DNA from: Verrucomicrobiota bacterium
GTDB taxonomy: Bacteria; Verrucomicrobiota; Verrucomicrobiia; Verrucomicrobiales; Akkermansiaceae
Reading direction: 5' to 3'
DNA length: 34,006 nt
Assembly (NCBI GenBank): GCA_030835305.1
Contig: JAURPJ010000089.1
Coordinates: 1 to 34,006 of the forward strand
The notes under the pieces were generated by a model. That model worked only from the letters and a program-made list of their open reading frames with translations, made no database searches and was not told where the DNA came from. Below are positions 1 through 7,863 of the stretch, one piece after another (position 1 is the stretch's first letter; each line of letters starts with the position of its first letter). A program made the position numbers and the translations under genes.

Positions 1-846
1 CAAAAGACCTCCTCCGGGCGTCCGGTCGATCTCTTCACGAGTGTCGATCTTTACACCAAGGATGGTGACAAGATGAAGCTCCTCGATCTCCTGAAGATTG
101 AACCTGTCCACCCGCCGATTGATAACCAGTGGTGGGTCGATAAGCGCATTGATCCTTCCTATTCGGACTCTCCGATGAGAGATCAGGATTCCGACGGTTT
201 CACCAACAAGGAGGAATACCTTGCAGAGACCGATCCCAACGATCCCGATAATTATGGGGCTCTCATTGACAAGCTTGAGGTCGTCAAAGTGGAGAGCGAC
301 ACCTGGCGTCTCCTCTTCAAGACCGTTCTCGGACAGGGTTTTCAGTTTGATTACGCCTTCATTCCATTCGGCCAAAGGCGTCCGGCGACGAACCGGATTC
401 CCGCTTCTGAAGCGATCGCAATTGGGGATACCTTCTTCTCGGAAGATCCGGGGAAGGATCGTTTCAAGTTGCTTGAGGTCGTTCAGCGTCCGGAGCAGGG
501 GCCTGCCGGCGAGCGAATGCGCGATTGGGCCAAGATTGAAGACCAGCATCCCAGCAAAAATAAGAATGTCTTCGAACTGCCGTTCAATGCGGATGCCAAA
601 CAGTTGAGGGATATCACCTTCTATGATCACCGTGTCACCCTTCGCCTCAACGCGATCGGCGAAGAAGGGAATAACTTCACTCTTGAGGAGAATGGAACCT
701 TTGCGCTTCCTTTTAGTGGCGCTGAGAAGATCTACAAGCTCATCGAGGTGAAGCTCGATGCCGACCGTAAGCCTGAAGCAGTCGTTGTTGAATACAAGGT
801 CGGCGAAGAGGTTAAAACCGTTAAAATTCCGGTGCCTGCCCAATAA
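1..846 (+). CDS. Amuc_1099-like pilus-associated protein (5' partial)
   Basis: The reading frame is open from base 1, so the ATG at 73 is probably internal and the true start lies before the window. About 281 codons are visible. The product is an acidic, soluble-looking protein with no membrane segment in the visible part. Near its start is a DxDxDG-type loop (DQDSDGFTNKEEYLAETDP) resembling thrombospondin type 3 or EF-hand calcium sites. The rest looks beta-rich and I recognise no catalytic motif. Its place directly before a TPR-secretin gene matches the Akkermansia Amuc_1099/Amuc_1098 order, so I infer a periplasmic part of the same type IV pilus-like machine. The family call rests mostly on synteny and overall character; the coding call itself is firm. 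Confidence 0.7.
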   Translation, partial: QKTSSGRPVDLFTSVDLYTKDGDKMKLLDLLKIEPVHPPIDNQWWVDKRIDPSYSDSPMRDQDSDGFTNKEEYLAETDPNDPDNYGALIDKLEVVKVESDTWRLLFKTVLGQGFQFDYAFIPFGQRRPATNRIPASEAIAIGDTFFSEDPGKDRFKLLEVVQRPEQGPAGERMRDWAKIEDQHPSKNKNVFELPFNADAKQLRDITFYDHRVTLRLNAIGEEGNNFTLEENGTFALPFSGAEKIYKLIEVKLDADRKPEAVVVEYKVGEEVKTVKIPVPAQ

Positions 847-887
847 ATCCAAGTCACCAAATCATCTTAAAACTCAAGCCCGGGGAA

Positions 888-937
888 GGGGAGGAAGCAG
901 GAAACTTTAGCGTTTTCGAAAAAAGAGCTTCCACCCC
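888..937 (+). promoter_or_regulatory. Imperfect inverted repeat with a C8 tract in the secretin leader
   Basis: GGGGAGGAAGC at 888-898 pairs with GCTTCCACCCC at 927-937, with one A/A mismatch and a 28-nt loop. The right arm runs into a run of eight C (934-941) that ends 27 nt before the secretin ATG. No U-tract follows, so it is not a standard terminator. It could be an mRNA processing or stability hairpin that separates expression of the two pilus genes. The structure is seen; the role is inferred. Confidence 0.4.
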
Positions 938-968
938 CCCCACAAATCAACAATAAATCAACCAGATC

Positions 969-3575
969 ATGCAGAAGAGACAAACACACCTAACTCATCG
1001 CACCATGTTTGCCCTTGCGGCACTCGTGATCGCGCCGCTCTCAGTCGAGACCGGATACGGTCAAAACGAGAGTGACCTGCTCGCGCAAGAAATGATTCGT
1101 CGTCAGCAGGACGTGGCCAAGGCCGATGAACTCCTTAACGAAGGTCGTGAGGCCTACGCCGAGGGCGAATACGAAACCGCAGTTCAAAAATATCGTGAGG
1201 CCCTGAATATCCTCCCGTATGGAACTGCGACCAGCGATCGTCGTGCCTTCATGACGAAGAGCCTCGAAGAGGGTTCCGTTGCCCTGACCCAGAAATACCG
1301 CCTCGAGGGCAAGTATCAGGAAGCCCGAGACCTCCTCGAGGAGATCGACAAGAACAATCCTGGTAATATGGCTTCCAAGAAAGGCCTTGAGTACCTCGAC
1401 GACCCGATTCGCACCGAGACCGGACTGACCTACGAACATACCGAAAACGTCGATCAGGTTCGCCGCCTCCTCTACAAAGGTGAGAGCTATTACAACCTGG
1501 GTCTCTACGACAAAGCTGAGGAGGAATTTAAGCAGGTCCTTCGTACCGACCCATACAACAAGGCAGCCCGCCGTTGGATGGAGCGTTGCTCGGCCATTAA
1601 GTCGGACTACTACCGCGCCGCCTACGACCAGACCCGTGCTGAGATGCTCATGCAGGTCGACCGCGCTTGGGAACTCGCCGTTCCTCCTCTCAGCGAGCGT
1701 GTCAACCAGGGACCCGATCTCAACCCAGATCTTGACCGCGAGCGTTCAATCATTGCTAAACTCAATCAAATCATCATTCCCGAGGTAAAGTTGAACAACA
1801 TCACGGTGGAAGAGGCTGTCGAATTCCTCCGCCTCCGTTCCGTTGAGTTGGACAACACCGTGATCGATGACAGTCAAAAGGGGATCAACTTCGTGGTTCG
1901 CACCCCGAAAACTCTTGATGCGGCCGGCGATGTGGCCGCCGATGACGAAGCTCTCGACGGTGGATTTGGTGATGCAACCGATCCCAACGCCATCTTGATC
2001 AAGAACCTCGAGCTTAGACAGGTTCCTCTTCGTGTAGCCCTGCAATACATTTGTGATGAGGCAAAGCTTCGCTACAAGGTTGACGAATTCGCAGTCACCC
2101 TCCTTCCAATTAGTGAGGGCGAAGACGCTGATATCGTGCAGCGTCGCTGGACCGTTCCTCCCACCTTTGAGACTTTCATTACCACCAGTGGTGGTGACGG
2201 TGGTGCTGGTGGAGGTGGTGACCCCGATCCTTTTGCTGCAGCCGACGATAATGGGCCTGCCGGTATCGAGCCTCGCAAGGACATCGTGACGCTTCTCAAG
2301 GAGAACGGCGTTTCCTTCCCGGCAAATTCCTCAGCCAGTTTCCTGAAGAGTTCCAGCACTCTCATCGTGCGGAATACTCCAACCAACCTCGAGTTGATCG
2401 ATGGTATCGTTCAGGCGGCCATCAATGACACTCCCCGCCAGATCCGCGTAACCACCAAGTTTGTGGAGGTTTCCCAGGAAAATGGTGAAGAGCTTGGCTT
2501 TGACTGGATCGCGACTCCGTTTGGATTCGGTAGTAACTACTTCCTTGGTGGTGGTACCGTTGGTAGTGGAACTGCCCGCAGCAACCAGGACTTCATTGGA
2601 ACGGTGGATCGGGTGAATATTCCCGGTATTCCGGCTTCTCCCCAAGAGAACGTTTCCAATATCGTGACCTCCGGTCTCCGAAGTGGTTCGGCGGCAGTCA
2701 ATCGCAACAGTATTGATGCCATCTTGAACAATCCAACCCGGACTGCCCAGGCCAACAGCGTTGCTCCCGGTGTCCTCTCCATGACCGGTCTGTTCAGCAG
2801 TGGGCAGATTCAGATGATCATGCGTGGACTTTCCCAGAAGAAGGGGGCGGACATTATGACTGCACCAAGTGTTGTTGCCCTTCCCGGACAGAGTGCCACG
2901 ATCGAGATCATTCGTGAGTTTATCTATCCTACCGAATACGAACCACCCGAGCTTCCCAACCAGGTTGGAGGCGGCATCGGCGGCCAACAAGGAGGTGTTG
3001 CCGGTGGTGGAGGTGGTGCCGGTTTCCCGGTGACTCCTGCGACACCTTCGGCATTCGACACCAAGAACACAGGCGTGACTCTTGAGGTGGAAGCCCAGAT
3101 CGATGCCAATGACAGTATCATTGAGCTTCGCTTCACTCCGACCATCGTCGAGTTCGAGGGATTCATCAATTATGGTAGCCCGATCACTGCTCCTGCAACG
3201 GACGCACTCGGCAACCCCGTGCAGATTGTCATCACCGAGAACCGCATCGAGATGCCTGTCTTCTCGATCCGAAGTGTGAAGACCGGTCTTACCATTTATG
3301 ACGGCTACACGGTGGCTGTTGGTGGTCTGATGCGCGAGGACGTCCAAAGTGTCGAAGACAAGGTGCCCATTCTTGGTGATTTGCCCTACGTCGGACGTCT
3401 CTTCCAAACCAAAGCTCAAAACCACATCAAGAGTAACCTCATCATCTTTGTGACTGCTGAGATCATTGATGCTACTGGTAAGCGGGTGAATGGAGGTGAT
3501 GCTCCGGCCTCTTCTCCAATTTCGGTTGGAGCTGGAGCTGCAAATACGGCGCTTCCGAGTCTCCCCGGAGATTAA
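969..3575 (+). CDS. Type IV pilus-like outer-membrane secretin with N-terminal TPRs (Amuc_1098 family)
   Basis: An 868-aa outer-membrane channel subunit of the secretin superfamily. A signal peptide (about residues 1-32, ending near ETGYGQ) is followed by TPR-like helices (about 45-215), including repeats such as EAYAEGEYETAVQKYREAL and SYYNLGLYDKAEEEFKQVL. Next come secretin N-type domains with Gly-rich linkers, then the C-terminal secretin barrel. The barrel carries the hallmark VPILGDLPYVGRLF and the preceding VAVGGLMRED. TPRs fused to a secretin are typical of the Verrucomicrobia Amuc_1098 family; PilQ and GspD lack them. The barrel probably exports or anchors a pilus-like fibre with the product of the gene upstream. 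A Gly-rich insert (GGGIGGQQGGVAGGGGG) inside the barrel region probably lies in a loop. The ATG at 969 gives a good signal peptide, although no strong Shine-Dalgarno precedes it. Confidence 0.9.
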   Translation: MQKRQTHLTHRTMFALAALVIAPLSVETGYGQNESDLLAQEMIRRQQDVAKADELLNEGREAYAEGEYETAVQKYREALNILPYGTATSDRRAFMTKSLEEGSVALTQKYRLEGKYQEARDLLEEIDKNNPGNMASKKGLEYLDDPIRTETGLTYEHTENVDQVRRLLYKGESYYNLGLYDKAEEEFKQVLRTDPYNKAARRWMERCSAIKSDYYRAAYDQTRAEMLMQVDRAWELAVPPLSERVNQGPDLNPDLDRERSIIAKLNQIIIPEVKLNNITVEEAVEFLRLRSVELDNTVIDDSQKGINFVVRTPKTLDAAGDVAADDEALDGGFGDATDPNAILIKNLELRQVPLRVALQYICDEAKLRYKVDEFAVTLLPISEGEDADIVQRRWTVPPTFETFITTSGGDGGAGGGGDPDPFAAADDNGPAGIEPRKDIVTLLKENGVSFPANSSASFLKSSSTLIVRNTPTNLELIDGIVQAAINDTPRQIRVTTKFVEVSQENGEELGFDWIATPFGFGSNYFLGGGTVGSGTARSNQDFIGTVDRVNIPGIPASPQENVSNIVTSGLRSGSAAVNRNSIDAILNNPTRTAQANSVAPGVLSMTGLFSSGQIQMIMRGLSQKKGADIMTAPSVVALPGQSATIEIIREFIYPTEYEPPELPNQVGGGIGGQQGGVAGGGGGAGFPVTPATPSAFDTKNTGVTLEVEAQIDANDSIIELRFTPTIVEFEGFINYGSPITAPATDALGNPVQIVITENRIEMPVFSIRSVKTGLTIYDGYTVAVGGLMREDVQSVEDKVPILGDLPYVGRLFQTKAQNHIKSNLIIFVTAEIIDATGKRVNGGDAPASSPISVGAGAANTALPSLPGD

Positions 3576-3592
3576 TCCGACCTAATTATTTC

Positions 3593-3626
3593 AAAGCGGG
3601 ATCTGCGTTGCAGGTCCCGCTTTTTT
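3593..3626 (+). terminator. Rho-independent terminator after the secretin gene
   Basis: AAAGCGGGA at 3593-3601 pairs with TCCCGCTTT (3615-3623). An inner CTGC/GCAG stem extends the hairpin, and a T6 run follows. It lies 18 nt after the secretin stop and ends the pilus gene cluster. Confidence 0.9.
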
Positions 3627-3677
3627 GTTTTGGAGTACGGGCTGGTGTTTTTGGATGATCCAAGGGAATTTATTGCG

Positions 3678-4280
3678 ATGAAAATATTTGCTCTGACCGG
3701 TGGTATCGCTACGGGAAAGTCAACAGCGGGGAAGCTGATGCAACGTTTGTTGCCAACGATGGTATATTTTGATTGTGATGCATCGGTGCAGGGTTTGTTA
3801 ATGAAGGGCGAGGTGCTTGAAGAAATCTCGGAAGCTTTGGGGCAGTCGGTGATTTTGCCCGGAGGAAGCCTTGATCGCGCGGGTTTGCGGGCGATGGTTT
3901 TTGAAAACGAGAAGCAGCGGTCAAGATTGGAGGCGGTGTTACATCCAAAAGTGCGAAAGGAATGTCTTGAGAAACGTGAGATTTCTTCTAGAAGTGGCTC
4001 GACGACGCTGTTTGTCGCTGATGTACCGCTCCTTTTTGAGAGCGGATTTGACTTTGATCAGGAGCTTAATCTGGTCGTGGCAACTTCCGAAGCCACGCAA
4101 CGAACCCGCCTCAAGGCTCGGAGTCACTTCGATGACAGGATGATTTCATCGATCCTCAAAGCACAGCTTCCCATTATGGAGAAGCTGGCACGAGGGGATG
4201 TCGTTTTTTGGAATGAGGGTTGTCCTGCCGTTTTGGAGAGGCAACTCGCTCGATTCCTGAAAACCCTTTCTATTCCATGA
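3678..4280 (+). CDS. coaE: Dephospho-CoA kinase
   Basis: A 200-aa cytosolic P-loop kinase that phosphorylates the 3'-OH of dephospho-CoA, the last step of CoA synthesis. The P-loop GGIATGKS follows directly after the first beta strand (MKIFALT). Other CoaE features are YFDCDASVQ, the LHPKVR segment, and VPLLFESGFD with the lid/adenine-binding region after it. I chose the ATG at 3678 over an in-frame upstream start at 3630 because the extra residues do not fit the family and the P-loop should be near the N-terminus. The length is normal for CoaE. Its stop overlaps the rho start in an ATGA, so the two genes are probably translationally coupled. Confidence 0.93.
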   Translation: MKIFALTGGIATGKSTAGKLMQRLLPTMVYFDCDASVQGLLMKGEVLEEISEALGQSVILPGGSLDRAGLRAMVFENEKQRSRLEAVLHPKVRKECLEKREISSRSGSTTLFVADVPLLFESGFDFDQELNLVVATSEATQRTRLKARSHFDDRMISSILKAQLPIMEKLARGDVVFWNEGCPAVLERQLARFLKTLSIP

Positions 4281-6133
4281 CTGACGAGCAAGAGCCTATC
4301 GAGCCAACCGAAGAATTAGCTGCCAAACCCACGGTTAAAAAAGCGGCTAAGAAGGCTGCCAAAAAGGCAGCCAAAAAGGCAGCGAAGAAAGCGACCAAAA
4401 AGGCGGCGAAGAAAGTCGCTAAAAAAGCCGTTAAGAAAACGGCTAAAAAGGCCGTAGCCAGGAAGGTCGGAATCGAGGAAGCTCCGGAACTGGCGCTCGC
4501 GATTGAGGAGCTGAAAGAGGTGATTCCGGACGAGGAGGAGGCTGCCATGGCCGAGGCCGCTGCCGCTGAATTGGCGGCTGCAAAAGCCGCGGAGGCTGCG
4601 GTGAAGGCTGCCGAGGTTGCTCGTTTGGCGGCCGAGAAGGCGGCAAAAGCAGCTGTTGAGGCAAAGAAAAAGGCTGCCAGTAAGGCCGTGGAACCCAAGG
4701 TCCGCAAGGAGTTTGGGCATTCGGACGAGAAGGCCGCCGCGGAAGCTCCCGGGGAGGAGGGAATCGCGGTGGTGGAAGACGGGGAAGTTAAAGAAACTCC
4801 GGAAAAAAAAGAGAAGCCTGGAGAAAAGGCTCCGAAGAAGGTAGAGACCCCTCCGCCGCCCCCACCCGAGGTGCCGGACGAAATTAACTTGAATGAATTT
4901 CGAAATGAGCTGCTGAGCGATCTTTATGATGAAGTTGAACGTCTTCCGGTCCGAATTCCCAATCAGGTGAACCGCGCCCAGTTGGCTTTTACAATTCTTT
5001 CCTGTTACGCAACTCACGGGACGCGAATTGAAGGGGAGGGTGTTCTGGAATTCACGGGTGGAAACTACGCCATGATTAGGGATGAAGCCCGAAGCTTCCG
5101 GAGTTCTCCCGATGATATCTATGTGCCCGCGCAAATGTTGCAGGAGCACGGTCTGCGGGAAGGGCAGCGATTGAAGGTTTTAATTCGCGAGCCCAAGCAT
5201 CGGGACAAGTTTTTATCTGCTCTTGAGATTCTCGAGATCGAAGGGGTGGCTTTGGCTGATTGCGAACAGCCGACTCATTTCGATTCGCTGACGTCCCTTT
5301 TCCCGGAGGAGCGCTTTGTTCTCGAGGGGGGCGACGATGGTGCCGGGCTTGCAACACGGGTGGTAGATCTTGTCGCTCCACTCGGAAAGGGGCAGCGTGG
5401 TTTGATTGTGGCTCCTCCCCGCGGAGGAAAAACCATTATTCTCAAGCAGATCGCGAAATCGATCCAGATGAATTCGCCGGGCACGGAATTGCTGATCCTG
5501 CTTTTGGATGAGCGCCCGGAGGAGGTGACTGATTTTGAGGAAATGGTGGGGCAAAACGTTTTTGCGTCGACTTTCGACGAGCCATCCAAGAGGCACGCCG
5601 AGGTTGCCAATCTTGTCCTTGAGCGTTCTCGTCGACTGGTGGAGCAGGGGAAAAATGTCGTGATTTTGCTGGATAGCTTAACCCGCCTAGCGCGCGGCTA
5701 CAATAACGCCTCGCGGGGTGGTCCGATTGGTTCGGGCGGGGTCAGCCCCAAGGCAATCACGGAAACCCGGAAGTTTTTTGGAGCGGCCCGGAATGTTGAA
5801 GAGGGTGGAAGTCTGACGATTTTAGCGACTTGCCTGATTGAGACCGAGAACCGCATGGATGATGTCATTTTTGAGGAGTTGAAGGGAACCGGTAACATGG
5901 AGGTCCGTCTTGATCGTGAATTGGCCGAGCAGCGGATTTATCCGGCCATTCATATTCCTCAAAGTGGCACCCGAAACGACGATAGGCTCTATCATCCTGA
6001 TGAATTACCGAGAGTTCAGGAAATTCGCCGCCATCTCGCCAGCCTGCCCATTGGAGAGGCCATCGAGACTCTCTTGCGCAATTTGGCACGGACAAAATCG
6101 AACACAGAACTCCTTTTACAGGGGATGCGTTAA
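4277..6133 (+). CDS. rho: Transcription termination factor Rho with a Lys/Ala-rich N-terminal extension
   Basis: A 618-aa hexameric RNA-dependent ATPase that ends transcription. The last 420 residues or so are canonical Rho. They comprise an N-terminal helical/OB RNA-binding domain (GEGVLEF...SPDDIYV), Walker A APPRGGKT (about residues 380-387), Walker [17 protein letters not shown], and the Q-loop and R-loop region ([13 protein letters not shown] and [20 protein letters not shown]). About 195 residues precede this. They are residues 1-18 (acidic), about 20-62 (KKAAKKA repeats like histone H1), about 85-160 (Ala/Glu/Lys-rich, probably helical), then a charged linker and a PPPPPP stretch. The E. 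coli protein has 419 residues and lacks all of this. The start at 4277 overlaps the coaE stop. An upstream in-frame start at 4220 lies inside coaE and is unlikely. Confidence 0.95.
   Translation: MTDEQEPIEPTEELAAKPTVKKAAKKAAKKAAKKAAKKATKKAAKKVAKKAVKKTAKKAVARKVGIEEAPELALAIEELKEVIPDEEEAAMAEAAAAELAAAKAAEAAVKAAEVARLAAEKAAKAAVEAKKKAASKAVEPKVRKEFGHSDEKAAAEAPGEEGIAVVEDGEVKETPEKKEKPGEKAPKKVETPPPPPPEVPDEINLNEFRNELLSDLYDEVERLPVRIPNQVNRAQLAFTILSCYATHGTRIEGEGVLEFTGGNYAMIRDEARSFRSSPDDIYVPAQMLQEHGLREGQRLKVLIREPKHRDKFLSALEILEIEGVALADCEQPTHFDSLTSLFPEERFVLEGGDDGAGLATRVVDLVAPLGKGQRGLIVAPPRGGKTIILKQIAKSIQMNSPGTELLILLLDERPEEVTDFEEMVGQNVFASTFDEPSKRHAEVANLVLERSRRLVEQGKNVVILLDSLTRLARGYNNASRGGPIGSGGVSPKAITETRKFFGAARNVEEGGSLTILATCLIETENRMDDVIFEELKGTGNMEVRLDRELAEQRIYPAIHIPQSGTRNDDRLYHPDELPRVQEIRRHLASLPIGEAIETLLRNLARTKSNTELLLQGMR
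4337..4464 (+). repeat. Degenerate direct repeats encoding KKAAKKA units of Rho
   Basis: Tandem units of about 12 nt, such as AAAAAGGCAGCC, recur with small changes and encode alternating Lys-Lys and Ala-Ala. Adjacent near-identical units could slip during replication, so unit number may vary between strains while the frame is kept. Confidence 0.7.
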
Positions 6134-6300
6134 TTTTGCGCGGATTTTGCGCTTGTCGGCTTTCGTTCCGGCCAGCTAGTCTTCGAGGAAGCACTATTAG
6201 GAGCTTGGGCTCACTGAATTGATCGAAAAAATTGATAACGACAGTTTTCGTTTGATTGGGTACTCAAACATATGTAAATGCATTGCAAACACCTTCGAAA

Positions 6301-7815
6301 ATGAATATCGCAAAATCCACGGCCCTGCTTGCGGGTGCCTTTTCACTGACGGCCACTTTGGCTCAGGCACAGTTTATCGACACCCTTGATCTCACTTTTC
6401 GGGACACAAAAACCTTCAAGATGATCGGGCCGAATGACTCCAGATACCAAGGTGGTACTTGGTTTGTTCGCGTTTTCGATGGGAATGCGGCTGTTCTCGG
6501 ATGTGCTGCGAATTTCGGCTTTCAATACACGCCCCCAAACATCACTTGTCCGAGTGGAACCACGGGCCTAGTTACCCAAGGCGACTTTGATGGTGATGGA
6601 GTCCGTGATGTTGGGGTTTACGTTTCGGTGAGCCAGCCGATTCCTGCGCGCAGTATCGAGCCCTTCCAGACAGGACTTGTGGAGTTGTTTTCAGCTCCTC
6701 CTTCCGCTCTCCCCCGCCCCCTAGGCGGATTTAACTGGGTTGATAACAGCACAGTTGTTTTCTACGACCTCATTAACGATCCTGTGAATGGAGTCGGTTA
6801 TGAATTTACCGACTATGAGTCGACCCGTTTTTACCTTCCAAACGAACTTGAGCGACACCGTGATGAGATCGTTCCTGGAAGCTATATTTTCAAGTTCCCC
6901 GCGCTCGGCTCGGACGAAATCAATCCGGCCAATTTCTTCATGAACGCCGCCCACCGTGAGATGGTGGAAGCTGTCCCCGGGCCGGGGGGGCGCGATGTGG
7001 TGAGCGGGGGTATCGGCGTAGGAAACGACTTCCGTCTGACCAATGATGATCGCTGGAATGGCGAGGTGATGGAGTTTGATCCACGAATCGTCTTCGACTT
7101 CCAGTGGGAAGGGTTTAATTCCCAGACCTTCCTAGCAGGGGATCGCGTTTTCTTCTCCGTTCGGGACCGAGAGACGCGGAAGATCTTCTTTCCCCCGATA
7201 CCCAACCCAAATCCCCCAGGGCCAAACCCTCCCAACCCCGAACTTCCCCAGCTCATCGGTAGCAGCGATCTCGGGATTCCAACCGGATATGAACTCGGTC
7301 CCGATTTCTTTGGACCCAACCGTCAGCTTTTGGTGGAACTTGAATTCGTTCGCGAGCAGCCCGTCGGAGACACGGTTGACCGATCGGTGAGGGTTTTTCA
7401 GTGGGATATTGATCTTATCGATACATATGCTGGTTTCGTGATTGTAACCTTCCCGGCCGGGACCCCTGATGCTCTAGTTGCTCCTGATGCTGACTTCGAT
7501 GGAGATGGATTCACCAACCTGGAAGAATTTGGTCTCCAGACCGATCCACTTGATCCAGCTTCGGTGCCCAACCCAACTCCGACATTGATCGGAAACGATC
7601 AGTGCTATCTGGAGATCGCCAAGCGCCCTGCCGTGGGTTCCCGCTTGGATTACCTTATCCAATACTCTCTTGATCTGGAGACTTGGATTACCATCGAGCA
7701 AGGAGATCCCAACTGGTTCACTGTATTCGATAACGACCAGCGGATCAGTGTGCTGAGCCGTGAGCCCTATAACGTCAATTCTTGCTTCCTTCGTGTTCAG
7801 TTCCAGGAGAACTAA
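6301..7815 (+). CDS. Secreted protein with DxDxDG motifs and a C-terminal SxDLExW module
   Basis: A 504-aa protein of unknown function. The ATG at 6301 opens a clear signal peptide (MNIAKSTALLAGAFSLTATL, ending AQAQ); an in-frame start at 6256 would bury it. Near residue 98 is DFDGDGVRDVGVYV, similar to FG-GAP or calcium-loop repeats. A Pro/Asn-rich linker (PNPNPPGPNPPNPELPQ) lies near 300-320. A second loop, DADFDGDGFTNLEEFGLQTD, resembles thrombospondin type 3 repeats. The last 60 residues or so (IQYSLDLETW...CFLRVQF) match the C-termini of the subtilase downstream and of the protein at 29754-30833. It is probably exported and possibly surface-held through that C-terminal module. Only 48 nt separate it from the protease gene, so they may be co-expressed. 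No enzyme motif is seen. Confidence 0.8.
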   Translation: MNIAKSTALLAGAFSLTATLAQAQFIDTLDLTFRDTKTFKMIGPNDSRYQGGTWFVRVFDGNAAVLGCAANFGFQYTPPNITCPSGTTGLVTQGDFDGDGVRDVGVYVSVSQPIPARSIEPFQTGLVELFSAPPSALPRPLGGFNWVDNSTVVFYDLINDPVNGVGYEFTDYESTRFYLPNELERHRDEIVPGSYIFKFPALGSDEINPANFFMNAAHREMVEAVPGPGGRDVVSGGIGVGNDFRLTNDDRWNGEVMEFDPRIVFDFQWEGFNSQTFLAGDRVFFSVRDRETRKIFFPPIPNPNPPGPNPPNPELPQLIGSSDLGIPTGYELGPDFFGPNRQLLVELEFVREQPVGDTVDRSVRVFQWDIDLIDTYAGFVIVTFPAGTPDALVAPDADFDGDGFTNLEEFGLQTDPLDPASVPNPTPTLIGNDQCYLEIAKRPAVGSRLDYLIQYSLDLETWITIEQGDPNWFTVFDNDQRISVLSREPYNVNSCFLRVQFQEN

Positions 7816-7863
7816 GATTGTTCTTTCTCGTCATCCACCAATTCAATTTCACCTCGATTTTCC

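Noticed and set aside
2331-3425. A 364-codon open frame on the minus strand inside the secretin gene
   Set aside because: It lies wholly antisense to a secretin with clear family motifs; its translation is Thr/Asn/His-rich with no domain. It is a by-product of the codon bias of the real gene.
4316-5149. A long minus-strand frame rich in Leu, Phe, Arg and Gly opposite rho
   Set aside because: It is the complement of the Lys/Ala repeats of Rho, which makes hydrophobic-looking but artificial sequence.
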